The notes: generated from the letters alone by a model not told the origin. Counted from the first letter of the stretch, positions 25,833 to 36,340 are shown. The stretch is 64,000 nucleotides of DNA from an uncultured Mucispirillum sp. (GCA_944324465.1 CALUWI010000005.1:62001-126000), one strand, 5' to 3'. Translations and numbers: made by a program.

Positions 25833-26746
25833 CAGGATACCGCCCTGCCAACTATTTCTTTAAAGTTAGCTATGTTTTTACGCTCTAAATATTCATTTAA
25901 ACCTTCAGCTGTTTCTTTGCATACATTTGCATTAATAAAATTAGCTGTTCCTATCTGTACAGCAGAAGCACCAGCTAAAATAAATTCAGCTGCATCTTTC
26001 CAGTTGCCTATACCGCCTATTCCTATTACAGGTATTTTAACAGTTTCAAAAACTTCTTTTACCATTCTTAAAGCAACAGGTTTAATTGCAGGGCCGCTTA
26101 ATCCGCCAGTAACATTTGCAAGAACTGGTTTCATTCTTTCTACATCTATTGCCATACCTACAAGAGTATTTATAGCTGATACAGCATCTGCACCACTATC
26201 TTCACATGCTTTTGCAAATGGTTTAATATCTTGAACATTTGGTGAAAGTTTTACTATTAAAGGTTTGTTACTTATAACTTTTTTACATGCTGATACAACC
26301 TGTTCAACAGCTTTTGGACTTGATGAAAAAGATATACCGCCTTCTTTAATATTAGGACATGAAATATTCATTTCAAGCATATCTACTCTTTCTGTGCTGT
26401 CTAATATTTTTGCAACTTCCACATATTCATCAATAGTTTTACCCCAGAAATTTACAATAATGCGAGTATCTAATGGTTTTAATGCTGGAAGTTTTTCTTT
26501 TATAAATTTTTCAACACCCACATTCTGCAGACCAATTGCATTAAGTAAACCTGCGTATGTTTCTACAAGTCTAGGCATTGGATTGCCATAAGTTTCATGT
26601 AAAGATATACCTTTAACAGATATACCGCCTATTTTTTCTATATCTGTAAATCGTTTAAACTCTAAACCGTAACCAAAAGTGCCGCTTGCAGCAATTATTG
26701 GATTTTTAAATTCAACACCGCATATATTTGTTTTTAATCTATCCAT
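25829..26746 (-). CDS. pyrD: Dihydroorotate dehydrogenase B, catalytic subunit
   Basis: This class 1B enzyme (FMN, partner PyrK) oxidises dihydroorotate in pyrimidine synthesis. The start is ATG 26746, where AGGTGA of the pyrK end serves as ribosome site; a GTG at 26755 is also in frame. The length is 305 residues. Catalytic Cys is in MNISCPNIKEGG, substrate Lys in PLIVKLSPNV, and the FMN phosphate site in PVIGIGGIGNWKDAAEF. Together with pyrK and the distant pyrR-pyrB-pyrC it covers most of the pathway. Confidence 0.95.
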   Translation of the reverse strand: MDRLKTNICGVEFKNPIIAASGTFGYGLEFKRFTDIEKIGGISVKGISLHETYGNPMPRLVETYAGLLNAIGLQNVGVEKFIKEKLPALKPLDTRIIVNFWGKTIDEYVEVAKILDSTERVDMLEMNISCPNIKEGGISFSSSPKAVEQVVSACKKVISNKPLIVKLSPNVQDIKPFAKACEDSGADAVSAINTLVGMAIDVERMKPVLANVTGGLSGPAIKPVALRMVKEVFETVKIPVIGIGGIGNWKDAAEFILAGASAVQIGTANFINANVCKETAEGLNEYLERKNIANFKEIVGRAVSC

Positions 26747-26751
26747 AATTA

Positions 26752-27540
26752 TCACCTGATAAGAGAATCCCAGTCTATTTTTGTTCCGTCAAATATAGGC
26801 CCTTCCACGCAGCAGCGTTTCATAACCTTTTCACCATTTTCTATAACTGTAATCATACAGCCAAGGCATGCACCTACACCGCAGCCCATCTGCTCATCAA
26901 GAGAAACATCTATAGGTACATTATTTTCACTGCATAATGTGTTAACAGCCTGCAGCATTCTATTTGGACCGCATGCATATATTTTTTTATATTCTTTTAT
27001 TTTATCTGTTAATGGCACTGTAACATTGCCTTTTATACCTAATGTACCGTCATCAGTTGTAATAATAAGCTCATCGCATATTGTTTGAAGAAAATCATAC
27101 ATTAAAATATCTGTTTTACTTCTACCGCCATAGTAAAGAGTAACTTTGTTACCCATTTCTTTTAATTTTTTAGCAGCATTAATCATAGGAGCAAGCCCTA
27201 TACCACCAGCAATTAATGCAGTATCTGCACCCTTTTCAAACCTGAAAAAGTTTCCAACAGGTCCTGTAACAAGAAAATTATTGCCAGGAAGTGCTTCTGA
27301 TAATACTTTTGTTCCCCTGCCTGTTATCATATAAAGGCATGTAAAAGTATCGCTTGATGTAATATCGCATATTGCAAATGGTCTTTTTAAAAGAGTATCA
27401 GTAAGATACACATTATCACTGTGTGGAGAAATCATAAAAAAACGGCCAGCATTTTTTTCTTTTGCTATTTCTGGGCATTTAAGCTCTAAATAACCAAACT
27501 TATCGCTTAACATAGTGTTTTTTACAACTGTTGCTTTCAT
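26752..27540 (-). CDS. pyrK: Dihydroorotate dehydrogenase B, electron transfer subunit
   Basis: PyrK binds FAD and a [2Fe-2S] cluster and passes electrons from PyrD to NAD+. The 262-residue protein has the FAD-binding RPFAICDI, the NAD-binding IAGGIGLAPMINAAKKL, and the cysteine set CGVGACLGCM...CCVEGPIF for the iron-sulfur cluster. Its stop overlaps the ribosome site of pyrD, giving coupling. The 2Fe-2S requirement links it to the Fe-S operon at 43-46 kb. Confidence 0.95.
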   Translation of the reverse strand: MKATVVKNTMLSDKFGYLELKCPEIAKEKNAGRFFMISPHSDNVYLTDTLLKRPFAICDITSSDTFTCLYMITGRGTKVLSEALPGNNFLVTGPVGNFFRFEKGADTALIAGGIGLAPMINAAKKLKEMGNKVTLYYGGRSKTDILMYDFLQTICDELIITTDDGTLGIKGNVTVPLTDKIKEYKKIYACGPNRMLQAVNTLCSENNVPIDVSLDEQMGCGVGACLGCMITVIENGEKVMKRCCVEGPIFDGTKIDWDSLIR

Positions 27541-27603
27541 ATTCTAACCTTTAATATAAATTTTATCTATAATACTATAAAATTATTTATATTTCTATAT
27601 AAA

Positions 27604-29724
27604 TTATCCTATTCCAAAATATGATGTAGAATCTTTATACATTTCTTTAAGTCTGTTATAAAGAATATTATTTTTTTTCATAGATAAGTCTGCATCTTCT
27701 TCAAGTATTTCTGTAACATCATTTTTTACATGCTGTATTATTTTTATATCTTTTATAATATCAGCAAAATGTAAATCAGGCATACCAGACTGTTTTGTTC
27801 CAAAAAAATCTCCCTGCCCTCTAAGCTCTAAATCAGCTTCTGCAAGTTTAAATCCATCTTTATACTCAAGCATGGCTTTTATACGCTTTTCACCATATTC
27901 ACTGATTTTATCAGATGAAACTAAAAGACAGTATGACTGAATATCATTTCTTCCAACTCTGCCGCGAAGCTGGTGCAGCTGTGAAAGACCAAATCTTTCA
28001 GCATTTTCTATTAATATAACTGTTGCTTCCGGTACATCAACACCTACTTCCACAACAGTAGTAGATACTAATATATCCATATCGCTGTATTTAAAATCAT
28101 GTAAAAGCTGCCTTTTTTCATCCGGCTTCATTTTTCCATGTAAAAGTCCTACTTTTTTACCGCTGAAATATTTTTTTACTTCTTCATAACTTTGTGTTGC
28201 AGCTTTTAATTCCAGTTTATCGCTTTCATCAATTAATGGATATATAAAGTATGCTTTCTTTTTATCATTAAGTATTTTTTCCACAAAATCAAAAGCATTT
28301 GTTAACTGTGATGCTTTATAGGCTTTTGTAATACAAGGTATTCTTCCTGGCGGCAGTTCATCAATTACACTGACATCTAAATCGCCATATAAAGTCATTG
28401 CTAATGTTCTAGGTATTGGTGTTGCAGTCATCAATAAAATATCTGGATTATATCCTTTATCTATTAATATTTTACGCTGATGTACTCCAAAACGGTGCTG
28501 TTCATCTGCTATTATAAATCCCAGTTTTTTAAATTCTACATCTTCTTCTATTAATGCATGTGTGCCTATAATTATATCTATTTCACCTTGTAGTAGTCTG
28601 TCTTTAATAATTTCTTTATTTTTTTTAGTTACAGAGCCAGTTAACAGGCATACATTAATATTTAATTTACTGAAAAACTTTTCAGCATTATTATAATGCT
28701 GCTCAGCAAGAACTTCTGTTGGTGCAAGTATCACTGCCTGATAACCGTTATGAACTGCAACCGCTGCAGAAATAAATGCTATTATAGTCTTACCACTGCC
28801 AACATCGCCTTGAATAAGCCTATTCATCTGCTTATTTTTTACCATATCATTAAAAATATCCAGCAGCACTTTTTTCTGCCCTTTTGTAAGTTTAAAAGGC
28901 ATAATCTGATTAATTTCTTCAAGATATTCTTTATCTATATTAAATTTTATACCAATACCTTTCGTATATGTTTTCCGCTTAAGCTGCATTACAAGCTGTA
29001 AATAAAAAAGTTCTTCATATATAAACCTTACATAAGCAGGATGTTTTCTATTTACTATACTTTCAACATTTTCTTTTGTTTCTGGATAATGGAGTGTTTT
29101 AATGGCATCTTTTATATTAGGAAAGTTATATTTATCTAAAATATATTCTGGAAGAGTATCACTTATATCTTTTAACCCTTTATCTAATGCTTCTTTTAAA
29201 AATTTTCTATATGCTGCAACAGTAACACCAGCAGGTACAGTATATATTGAGCGGATTTTTCCAATATCTTCTTTATTTATTATTTCAGGATGAAATATTG
29301 AAGGCATATTTTCAAACTTTGTAACAGGACCATACATATAATACATTGAATCTGTATGGAGCAGAGATGATGGATAATTAGTATTAAAATTTACCCATAA
29401 ACATGAAAAATAACCATTATGAGCTTTAAAAACAGCTTTATATATAGACTTTCCTCTATGAGTTCTAACAATTCCGCTGTTTATAAAAGTGCCTGCAAGT
29501 ACTGATTTTTCATTATGAACATCTGGAATAAGAACTTCATATCTGTAAGGAAATGAAAATATTATATCTTTGATTGTATAGATTTTAAGACGATTAAACC
29601 CTGCCTGAGATTTTTCCCCTATCCCATGCAGTTTATTAATAGATTCATTAATTAAAGAAAAAGCTGCCTGATTATGCTTAATATCAGGCAACTTGTTATC
29701 TTTACTGCTCAAACAACTAACCAA
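27604..29724 (-). CDS. recG: ATP-dependent DNA helicase RecG
   Basis: RecG regresses stalled forks and branch-migrates Holliday junctions. At 706 residues it is complete: wedge/OB domain in the first ~220, helicase motifs I (GDVGSGKT), II (DEQHRFGVHQR), III (MTATPIPRT) and the late VVEVGVDVPEATVILIENAERFGLSQLHQLRGRVGR. The start is a TTG without a convincing ribosome site, 9 nt after cheW, so the exact N-terminus is uncertain; Met-less alternatives exist further in. Confidence 0.94.
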   Translation of the reverse strand: MVSCLSSKDNKLPDIKHNQAAFSLINESINKLHGIGEKSQAGFNRLKIYTIKDIIFSFPYRYEVLIPDVHNEKSVLAGTFINSGIVRTHRGKSIYKAVFKAHNGYFSCLWVNFNTNYPSSLLHTDSMYYMYGPVTKFENMPSIFHPEIINKEDIGKIRSIYTVPAGVTVAAYRKFLKEALDKGLKDISDTLPEYILDKYNFPNIKDAIKTLHYPETKENVESIVNRKHPAYVRFIYEELFYLQLVMQLKRKTYTKGIGIKFNIDKEYLEEINQIMPFKLTKGQKKVLLDIFNDMVKNKQMNRLIQGDVGSGKTIIAFISAAVAVHNGYQAVILAPTEVLAEQHYNNAEKFFSKLNINVCLLTGSVTKKNKEIIKDRLLQGEIDIIIGTHALIEEDVEFKKLGFIIADEQHRFGVHQRKILIDKGYNPDILLMTATPIPRTLAMTLYGDLDVSVIDELPPGRIPCITKAYKASQLTNAFDFVEKILNDKKKAYFIYPLIDESDKLELKAATQSYEEVKKYFSGKKVGLLHGKMKPDEKRQLLHDFKYSDMDILVSTTVVEVGVDVPEATVILIENAERFGLSQLHQLRGRVGRNDIQSYCLLVSSDKISEYGEKRIKAMLEYKDGFKLAEADLELRGQGDFFGTKQSGMPDLHFADIIKDIKIIQHVKNDVTEILEEDADLSMKKNNILYNRLKEMYKDSTSYFGIG

Positions 29725-29733
29725 ATAAAAATT

Positions 29734-30186
29734 TTATGCTAAGCTGTCTAAAGCCATTTGTTCTTGAATAGAGAATACTTTAAATATATCAAGAATAATA
29801 ACCATACATTTAGATGTTCTTGCAACACCATTGATATAGTTATCAATACTTGGAGAAGTACCTGGTGCTTTATCAATAGCATCTACTTCTATTCTAATAA
29901 CTTCTTCTACTTTATCAACTATTAAACCTATGCGTCTGTTTTGTATGCATACAACAACAATACGAGTAGATTCATTATTTTCACTAACTCTAACATTTAA
30001 TTTTTTGCGTAAATCAACTATTGGAATAACTCTGCCACGCATATTAATAATGCCTTCAACAAATATTGGAGCCCGTGGAACAGGAGTAATGTCAACCATA
30101 CGAATAATTTCTTCAACAGCCATTATGTCTATACCATAGTGCTCTTGTGCAAGCATAAAACCTACGAACTGTCTTAACTCTGCCAT
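29734..30186 (-). CDS. cheW: Chemotaxis coupling protein CheW
   Basis: The 150-residue single CheW domain has LAQEHYGIDIMAVEEIIR near the N-terminus, VEGIINMRGRVIPIVDLR in the middle and GLIVDKVEEVIRI. CheW links chemoreceptors to the CheA kinase at the cell pole. It stands alone here, away from cheA, and about 11 kb from the chemoreceptor at 41.5 kb. Confidence 0.95.
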   Translation of the reverse strand: MAELRQFVGFMLAQEHYGIDIMAVEEIIRMVDITPVPRAPIFVEGIINMRGRVIPIVDLRKKLNVRVSENNESTRIVVVCIQNRRIGLIVDKVEEVIRIEVDAIDKAPGTSPSIDNYINGVARTSKCMVIILDIFKVFSIQEQMALDSLA

Positions 30187-30262
30187 ATAATCCTCTTTTT
30201 AATAATTAATAATTTACTCTATAATATATTTTTAAATATTTCAATAGTATTTATAATATGAT

Positions 30263-31126
30263 TTACAATTTTTTTACAGGTGCAATAAAATTAATTGCAT
30301 TTTCTTTTATCATTATATAAGTAGATTCATTTTGAAGCTCTGTATATTCTCCGTCCAGCTGGCAAAATGAAGCTCCATTTAGTTTAATGTTTTCAGCATT
30401 TATATGTGTACCGCGAAAACCAAGCCAGAAAAATAAAGGTGCAAATGCTTTAAAAAGTGATAATCTGCCACTTTTTTCCACTAAAAAACAGTTTATTTTT
30501 CCTTCCTGTATAATGCCTAGTTTATATGTGCCTGCATAGGATGCTGAAATGGCAAAAACACCATGATAAAAGCCATATCTTTTACCATTTACATATATAT
30601 ACATTCTGCTGTATTTATCAGTAAAAAATGCAGGAACACCATGAATAACATGGTCAAGGGTTTTTAAAAGTTTAAATCTAACACCCTTTTTTTCTACATT
30701 TCTAACAACATGAGCATCAAACCCAACACCTGCCATAAGCAGAAAAATTTTATTATCAATATAACCAACAGGTATCTTTTTTATATTACTTAAATCTAAA
30801 TGTTTTGCTGCAATTAATGGATTTGCAGATATTCCATATTCTTTACAGAAAACATTTTTTGTTCCAAAAGGCAGCACATAAAAAAGCTTATCAGTATTTA
30901 CAACCCCTTTTGCAACCTCATTCACAAGTCCATCACCACCAGCTGCTATAATGATATTTGATGAGCTGTTTTGAGCTAAATATGTTCCATGGCCTCTATA
31001 TTCTGTTAAAGCAAGTTCCACTTTATCTGCTTTTTCTTGTAACAGCACCATTATTTTATGCAGTAAAGGTTTTATGATTTTGTATTTTCCACTGGCAGGA
31101 TTTGCTATAATTAAGATATCAGCCAT
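30263..31126 (-). CDS. Diacylglycerol kinase-family lipid kinase
   Basis: The 287-residue DAGK catalytic fold shows ANPASGKYKIIKPLL at the start, the nucleotide loop AAGGDGLVNEVAKGV and AGVGFDAHVV. This is the DgkB/YegS-type group, cytosolic or membrane-associated, which phosphorylates a lipid or a related alcohol. The substrate is not predictable. It ends a - strand group with mqnD 12 nt upstream. Confidence 0.85.
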   Translation of the reverse strand: MADILIIANPASGKYKIIKPLLHKIMVLLQEKADKVELALTEYRGHGTYLAQNSSSNIIIAAGGDGLVNEVAKGVVNTDKLFYVLPFGTKNVFCKEYGISANPLIAAKHLDLSNIKKIPVGYIDNKIFLLMAGVGFDAHVVRNVEKKGVRFKLLKTLDHVIHGVPAFFTDKYSRMYIYVNGKRYGFYHGVFAISASYAGTYKLGIIQEGKINCFLVEKSGRLSLFKAFAPLFFWLGFRGTHINAENIKLNGASFCQLDGEYTELQNESTYIMIKENAINFIAPVKKL

Positions 31127-31138
31127 TATGCACCTTGA

Positions 31139-31933
31139 TTATACAAACACACTCTTATCAGCACCTATTAATGTAGATACTGCCCTGATAGCTGGAGATA
31201 AATCTTTTGAATATTCATTTACATACAGCTTAATGTGAGAATCCATTACATTATTATCCATATCCTGAGCATATTTTTTACAGAAAGATAATGCTTCATC
31301 TTTATGGTTATATGCATATTCTATACTTCTTTTTATAGTATCATTTATCATATCAGCTAAATGAATATAGTTTTTATGTAAAGCAATAAAACCTAATGGA
31401 ATTGGTAAATTATAATGACTTTCCCACTCAACACCTAAATCTGTTACTTTTGTAAGATTATACTGGTTATAAGTAAATCTGCCTTCATGAATAACAAGTC
31501 CGCCGTCTACTTCACCATTTTTTAATGCAGGCATAATTTTATCAAACCGCATTACTACTGCATTTTCAGCACATTCTGGATAAAATCTTTTTAATACCAT
31601 AAATGCTGTAGTATTTTCTCCAGGAACAGCCATTTTTTTATGTTTTAATTCTTCCATAGTTTTATAATTTTTAGATAATACTAATGGACCGCATCCAAAC
31701 CCTAATGCTCCACCGCATTTTAATATTTTATAATTTTCTTTTATTAAAGGAAATACTCCAAAAGATACTTTTACTATATCCTGTTCTTCTTTTAATGCCA
31801 TATTATTGCAAAGCTGAATATCTTCCATTGTTAAGTCTATTTCAAAAGGTACTTCAATATCTTTACGAATTAATGCACCAAAAATAAATGTATCATTTGG
31901 ACAAGTTGATATAGCTAATTTTAATTTATCCAT
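31139..31933 (-). CDS. mqnD: 1,4-dihydroxy-6-naphthoate synthase
   Basis: MqnD converts cyclic de-hypoxanthine futalosine to the naphthoate of menaquinone in the futalosine pathway. The 264-residue periplasmic-binding-like fold has the family opening ISTCPNDTFIFGALI, VSFGVFPLIKENY, GCGPLVLSK and VDGGLVIHEGRFTY. The enzyme is cytosolic despite the fold. It shows that quinone is made by the futalosine route, consistent with a menaquinol-fed respiratory chain. The other mqn genes are not in this window. Confidence 0.93.
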   Translation of the reverse strand: MDKLKLAISTCPNDTFIFGALIRKDIEVPFEIDLTMEDIQLCNNMALKEEQDIVKVSFGVFPLIKENYKILKCGGALGFGCGPLVLSKNYKTMEELKHKKMAVPGENTTAFMVLKRFYPECAENAVVMRFDKIMPALKNGEVDGGLVIHEGRFTYNQYNLTKVTDLGVEWESHYNLPIPLGFIALHKNYIHLADMINDTIKRSIEYAYNHKDEALSFCKKYAQDMDNNVMDSHIKLYVNEYSKDLSPAIRAVSTLIGADKSVFV

Positions 31934-31950
31934 AACCTTTTCCCCTTAAT

Positions 31951-33675
31951 TTAATATACTAAACTGTCAAAAAATTCATCGCTTTCATTAAGTTTCTTTT
32001 TATCCTGTTTTGTTACATCATTACTTTTATTTTGTTTATTAGAAGTTTCTTCTACTGCTTTATTTTCTTCTTTTACAGTATTATTTTCTTTTGTCTGGCT
32101 TGATTTTGTATTTTTATATTCTTTATATACAGCTTCACTTTCCGGCTCACTTTTATACTCTCTGTATTCTGCTTTTTGAGCTTTAGTTTCTTTTTCCATA
32201 TTATTTGCAAGTCTGCCTAAATCTGACGGCTTAAACCTTATACCAGCACCTACCATATACATTCTGTTTGTATAACCTATAACATCTTCTACACCAGCTT
32301 GAATAAAGATACCTTTATAAAAATGCCACCTAATTAATGCCCTTGTATATACATCTAAACCATTAGAATAAGTATTAAAATCATAAGCTTCTAAAGATAT
32401 AGCTAAATCTTTATTTTTTAACGGGTATATATCTGCTGCTAAACCTAAGGTATTATCAAATATACCAAATCTTAAACCAAAAATGTTATAAAAAATATGG
32501 CTGTACTGTAAAGAAAATGCTAATTCAGAATTTTTTATTTTATTACCATAAATATCATATTCAGGACTGTTTGGATTAATAACGGGTATATTTGATACTC
32601 CTATTAAGTAGAAGTTTTTAGGGTCAGTATAAAATGAAGCCTGAGCATATCCCCTGCCAGTATTAACAGATTTAGCATCAAATAAATAATCAGCACCTAT
32701 TGTTGCATACAGGCTCATTCTGTCTTCATTATCTTCTACTTCATCACCAAAAAATGAAGAAACACCGCTTACTACTTTTTTAATATCATTTTTTGTTTTA
32801 TTGTCATTAATAAGCATGCCTAATGTACCATTGCCTTCATTAATGTCATTAGTGATTTTTTCTATTTCATCCATTGTAGAGTTAACTTTATCAGTTATTT
32901 CTTTTAAGTTTTTTAAGCTGCCGTCTATATTATCATGGTTATTTGCAAGCAGCTTATCTACTGATGCGGTAAACTCTTTTAATGTCTGACTTATTTCTGT
33001 AATATTATTTATAGAAGTATTCAGATTTTTTTCATTTTTTGCAATCAGCTTTTCAATCATATCTGTCATATTTTTGGCATTTGCAATTACATCCTGAATA
33101 TTCTGTTCATTAGATGAAACAATATTTTTAACACTGTCTGTTATATCTTTTAAATTAGATATACTGTCCTGCAGAGCATCTTTAGACTTATCCGTTGTAA
33201 CAACTTCATTAAAAGTTTTTAAAAGTACAGTCATTTCTGCTGCTACATCATTAAGTTTTGCCATTACAGCATCTAAATTTGCATTAGACTGTCTGCCGTC
33301 ATATTCATAATTATTCTGCAGTGGTGCTTGTGATTTTACATTAGGGTCTAATTCCAGTTCTACAAACTTCTGCCCTACAAAACCAGACTGTTTTACATTA
33401 AAACGAACATTATCAGGTATTTCAAATTCATGATAAATATTAACACGAGTTAAGATTTGATTATCTTTCATCATAACATCTTTAACTTCACCTACTTTTA
33501 ACCCTTTATACATAATAGGTGTGCCGCTGCGAATACCTGTTGCGTCATTTAATCTGAAATATACAGTATTTCCTTCTTTTGAATTTAATTCCAAATTACC
33601 AAAAACTGCAGCAGTAACTGCTACCATAAAAAAACCAATTATTACAAAAATACCAACTTTCGTTTCTACATTCAT
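31951..33675 (-). CDS. mlaD: MlaD-like MCE protein with long coiled coil and beta-rich C-terminal domain
   Basis: The 574-residue protein starts with an inner-membrane anchor (residues 7-27) and one MCE domain (about 35-115: FRLNDATGIRSGTPIMYKG, VKQSGFVGQKFVELEL). About residues 135-295 are heptad-rich coiled coil. From about 318 to 485 there are alternating aromatic strands (YLFDAKSVNTGRGYAQASFY, AFSLQYSHIFYNIFGL, MVGAGIRFKPSD) like an outer-membrane barrel or lipocalin-like sheet. The tail is charged. E. coli MlaD is ~180 residues. Phospholipid transport with MlaE/MlaF is the likely role. Confidence 0.85.
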   Translation of the reverse strand: MNVETKVGIFVIIGFFMVAVTAAVFGNLELNSKEGNTVYFRLNDATGIRSGTPIMYKGLKVGEVKDVMMKDNQILTRVNIYHEFEIPDNVRFNVKQSGFVGQKFVELELDPNVKSQAPLQNNYEYDGRQSNANLDAVMAKLNDVAAEMTVLLKTFNEVVTTDKSKDALQDSISNLKDITDSVKNIVSSNEQNIQDVIANAKNMTDMIEKLIAKNEKNLNTSINNITEISQTLKEFTASVDKLLANNHDNIDGSLKNLKEITDKVNSTMDEIEKITNDINEGNGTLGMLINDNKTKNDIKKVVSGVSSFFGDEVEDNEDRMSLYATIGADYLFDAKSVNTGRGYAQASFYTDPKNFYLIGVSNIPVINPNSPEYDIYGNKIKNSELAFSLQYSHIFYNIFGLRFGIFDNTLGLAADIYPLKNKDLAISLEAYDFNTYSNGLDVYTRALIRWHFYKGIFIQAGVEDVIGYTNRMYMVGAGIRFKPSDLGRLANNMEKETKAQKAEYREYKSEPESEAVYKEYKNTKSSQTKENNTVKEENKAVEETSNKQNKSNDVTKQDKKKLNESDEFFDSLVY

Positions 33676-33706
33676 CTAAACATCTCTTCCTAATTTATAA
33701 AAAATA

Positions 33707-34453
33707 TTAATAAACTTTTATTGGCCCATCTTTTGAGCCTGAAAAAAACTGCCTTACATAAGGGTTATCTGTAGTTTTAAAATATTCTGGTGTTCCATAT
33801 TGTATTATTCTGCCATTATAAAGCATACCAATATAATCTGCATTTTTTAAAACACTTGATATATCATGAGAAATAACTACAGATGTAATATTTAACTCTT
33901 TCTGAGTAGTATATATTAAATCATCAACAATATCTGTCATAATAGGGTCTAATCCTGTTGTAGGCTCATCATACATCATAATATCTGGAGAAAGAGCAAT
34001 AGCTCTTGCAAGCCCTACCCGTTTACGCATACCGCCTGATAATTCTGACGGATACTTATGGTTTACACCAGAAAGCCCTACTAATCTTAATTTTTCATTT
34101 ACTATTTCCTGCAGCTCATCATCAGAAAGTTTTCTATGCTCTCTTAATGGAAATGCTACATTATCAAATATTGTAAGAGAATCAAAAAGAGCAGCATTTT
34201 GAAAAAGCATACCAAACTTATACCGCACTTTTAAAAGCTGTTTTTTATTAGCAGTAGTAATATCAAAACCATCTACATATATTTTGCCGCTGTCTGGTTT
34301 AATTAGCCCCATAAGCTGTTTTAAAAGCACACTTTTCCCAGTTCCTGATGGACCTATTATATAAGTAATAGCACCTTTTTTAATCTCTAAATTTATACCA
34401 TTATGTACTTTTGTTGAGCCAAATGACTTACATAAATTTTCAACTTTAATCAT
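33707..34453 (-). CDS. mlaF: Mla-type ABC transporter ATP-binding protein
   Basis: This 248-residue ATPase has Walker A GPSGTGKSVLL, Q-loop FGMLFQNAALFDSLT, signature LSGGMRKRVGLARAI, Walker B IMMYDEPTTGLDP and the switch His in VVISHDISS. The LSGGMRKR form is specific to the MlaF/MCE-system ATPases. It energises lipid movement by MlaE-MlaD. It overlaps mlaE by 4 nt. Confidence 0.94.
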   Translation of the reverse strand: MIKVENLCKSFGSTKVHNGINLEIKKGAITYIIGPSGTGKSVLLKQLMGLIKPDSGKIYVDGFDITTANKKQLLKVRYKFGMLFQNAALFDSLTIFDNVAFPLREHRKLSDDELQEIVNEKLRLVGLSGVNHKYPSELSGGMRKRVGLARAIALSPDIMMYDEPTTGLDPIMTDIVDDLIYTTQKELNITSVVISHDISSVLKNADYIGMLYNGRIIQYGTPEYFKTTDNPYVRQFFSGSKDGPIKVY

Positions 34454-35220
34454 AATATTAATACCGATGTTAAAATATAATCAAACATGCAGACTAAAAC
34501 ACTTGATTCAACAACAGATACATTCGTTGCTTTACCAACACCTTCTGCACCAGTTGATGCATTAAAGCCATTGTAGCAGCTTACTATAACTACAATGATG
34601 CCAAATACAAATGATTTTATAAGGCTGTCAATAATATCATTCATATTTGTATAAAGCACCATATTTTCAAAATAAATACTGCTGCTTACACCCATCATAT
34701 TAACTATAACAATATAGCCGCCTATTATGCCAAATACAATACAGATAGCATTAAGAAGCGGCATAGAAAACATACCTGCAAGCATTCTAGGAACTGCTAA
34801 ATAATGAACTGGGTCTATGGCCATAGCATCAAGAGCATCTATCTGTTCAGTTACTTTCATTGTGCCAAGTTCTGCTGTCATTGCAGAGCCTGCACGGGCT
34901 GCAACCATAATACCTGTTAATACAGGTCCAAGTTCAAGTATCATAGCCATAGCAATAAGACCGCTTGTCATTTCTCCAGAACCAAAGTTATTCAGCCCTT
35001 TATATGACTGCAGACTAAAAACCATACCTGTAAAAATACCTGTTAATATAATAATAGGTATAGACTTGTAACCTATAAACTCTATTTGTTTAATAAAAAG
35101 TCTAAACCTGAAAGGTGGTTTAAAAATTCCTTTTGTTGTTTCATAAAAAAGTATAGACATTTTACCAGCCATATGGATAATGTCTAATACCATTTTACCT
35201 ATAAATTCAAAAAATTTCAA
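34450..35220 (-). CDS. mlaE: Mla-type ABC transporter permease
   Basis: This is the inner-membrane permease of the MCE system. I place the start at TTG 35220, 5 nt after GAAGG, giving 256 residues beginning [13 protein letters not shown]; the first in-frame ATG at 35283 would run 77 nt into alr. Family markers are GYKSIPIIILTGIFTGMVFSLQ, ELGPVLTGIMVAARAGSAMTAELGTM and EQIDALDAMAIDPVHYLAVPR. No mlaB or mlaC is adjacent. Confidence 0.92.
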   Translation of the reverse strand: MKFFEFIGKMVLDIIHMAGKMSILFYETTKGIFKPPFRFRLFIKQIEFIGYKSIPIIILTGIFTGMVFSLQSYKGLNNFGSGEMTSGLIAMAMILELGPVLTGIMVAARAGSAMTAELGTMKVTEQIDALDAMAIDPVHYLAVPRMLAGMFSMPLLNAICIVFGIIGGYIVIVNMMGVSSSIYFENMVLYTNMNDIIDSLIKSFVFGIIVVIVSCYNGFNASTGAEGVGKATNVSVVESSVLVCMFDYILTSVLIL

Positions 35221-36340
35221 AATGACCTTCTTTATATTTATAAACTCTTGGCACTCTGTCTGATATGCCGCATAATATTTCATAATCTATTGTATCTGCC
35301 CACTGGCCTAATGTAGATGCTGTAATATCATCACCCATTATCTGTACTTTCTGACCTATACATTTTTCTCCAAGCTCAGTAACATCTATCATTGTCATAT
35401 CCATACAAACATTACCGATTACCTGGCATTTTTTACTGCCTGCAAGCACATACCCTTTATTAGAAAATGAACGCCTGTAGCCATCAGCATACCCTATTGG
35501 TATAACACCTATTAACATATTTTTTGGTGCAAAAAAAGTTCTGCCGTAGCCAACAGATTCACCTTTTTTAAGAAATTTTACATGAGCTATTTCACTCCAT
35601 AAACTCATAACAGGTTGTAAATCTTTTAGCACATTTGTAGATTCATATCCATATAAAAATAAACCTGGTCGTGTAAAAGTCCACCTGTTTTCAAAATTAG
35701 CTATTCCAGATGAATTTAAAAAGCTAGTAGCAAAAGTATAATCTTTATTAATCTCTAAAAATTTATCAAATCTTTCTGTTTGAATATGAGCATAGCTGTT
35801 ATCACAGTCAGAAGTTGCAAGGTGGCTGATTGCAAAATCCACATGAATATTTTTATACTGCTTTAATAATTCTGAAAGCTGCATTTCGTATGAAAAACCA
35901 AGCCTGCTCATACCTGTATCAATTTCTAGTGCAACATGAGCTTCTATTCCTAACTCATTAGCAGCTTTAGAAATTATTTCTGCATATCTGTAATCAAAAA
36001 CTGGCAGAGTAAGAGATGATTCTAATGCTTCTTTTACAAAAGAATCGCTGACATAGCCAAGCACTACAATTTTTGTATCTTTAGATGATAATACTTTTCT
36101 AAGCTCTATACCTTCAATCATTGTAGCAACAGCAAAATTTTTTACATTCTTTGCTTCATAAGCATATTTGGCTAAAATTTTTGCACCATGACCATAAGCA
36201 TCTGCTTTTACAACTGCAATAATATCTGATTTAGAAAGGTTTCTTGCTATATCTATATTATGTCCAAACCTTTCCATATCAATAACTGCATAAGTTGGGC
36301 GAGGTATAATGCCCATATTGTCTAAACTATTTATTTTCAT
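35207..36340 (-). CDS. alr: Alanine racemase
   Basis: Alr makes D-alanine for peptidoglycan. The 377-residue fold type III PLP enzyme has the PLP Lys45 in [11 protein letters not shown] and the second catalytic Tyr in the region [32 protein letters not shown], with [12 protein letters not shown]. The start overlaps the end of prfB by 14 nt with AGGA 7 nt upstream, and its stop lies within mlaE. So prfB, alr, mlaE, mlaF and mlaD form one tightly coupled unit. Confidence 0.94.
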   Translation of the reverse strand: MKINSLDNMGIIPRPTYAVIDMERFGHNIDIARNLSKSDIIAVVKADAYGHGAKILAKYAYEAKNVKNFAVATMIEGIELRKVLSSKDTKIVVLGYVSDSFVKEALESSLTLPVFDYRYAEIISKAANELGIEAHVALEIDTGMSRLGFSYEMQLSELLKQYKNIHVDFAISHLATSDCDNSYAHIQTERFDKFLEINKDYTFATSFLNSSGIANFENRWTFTRPGLFLYGYESTNVLKDLQPVMSLWSEIAHVKFLKKGESVGYGRTFFAPKNMLIGVIPIGYADGYRRSFSNKGYVLAGSKKCQVIGNVCMDMTMIDVTELGEKCIGQKVQIMGDDITASTLGQWADTIDYEILCGISDRVPRVYKYKEGHFEIF

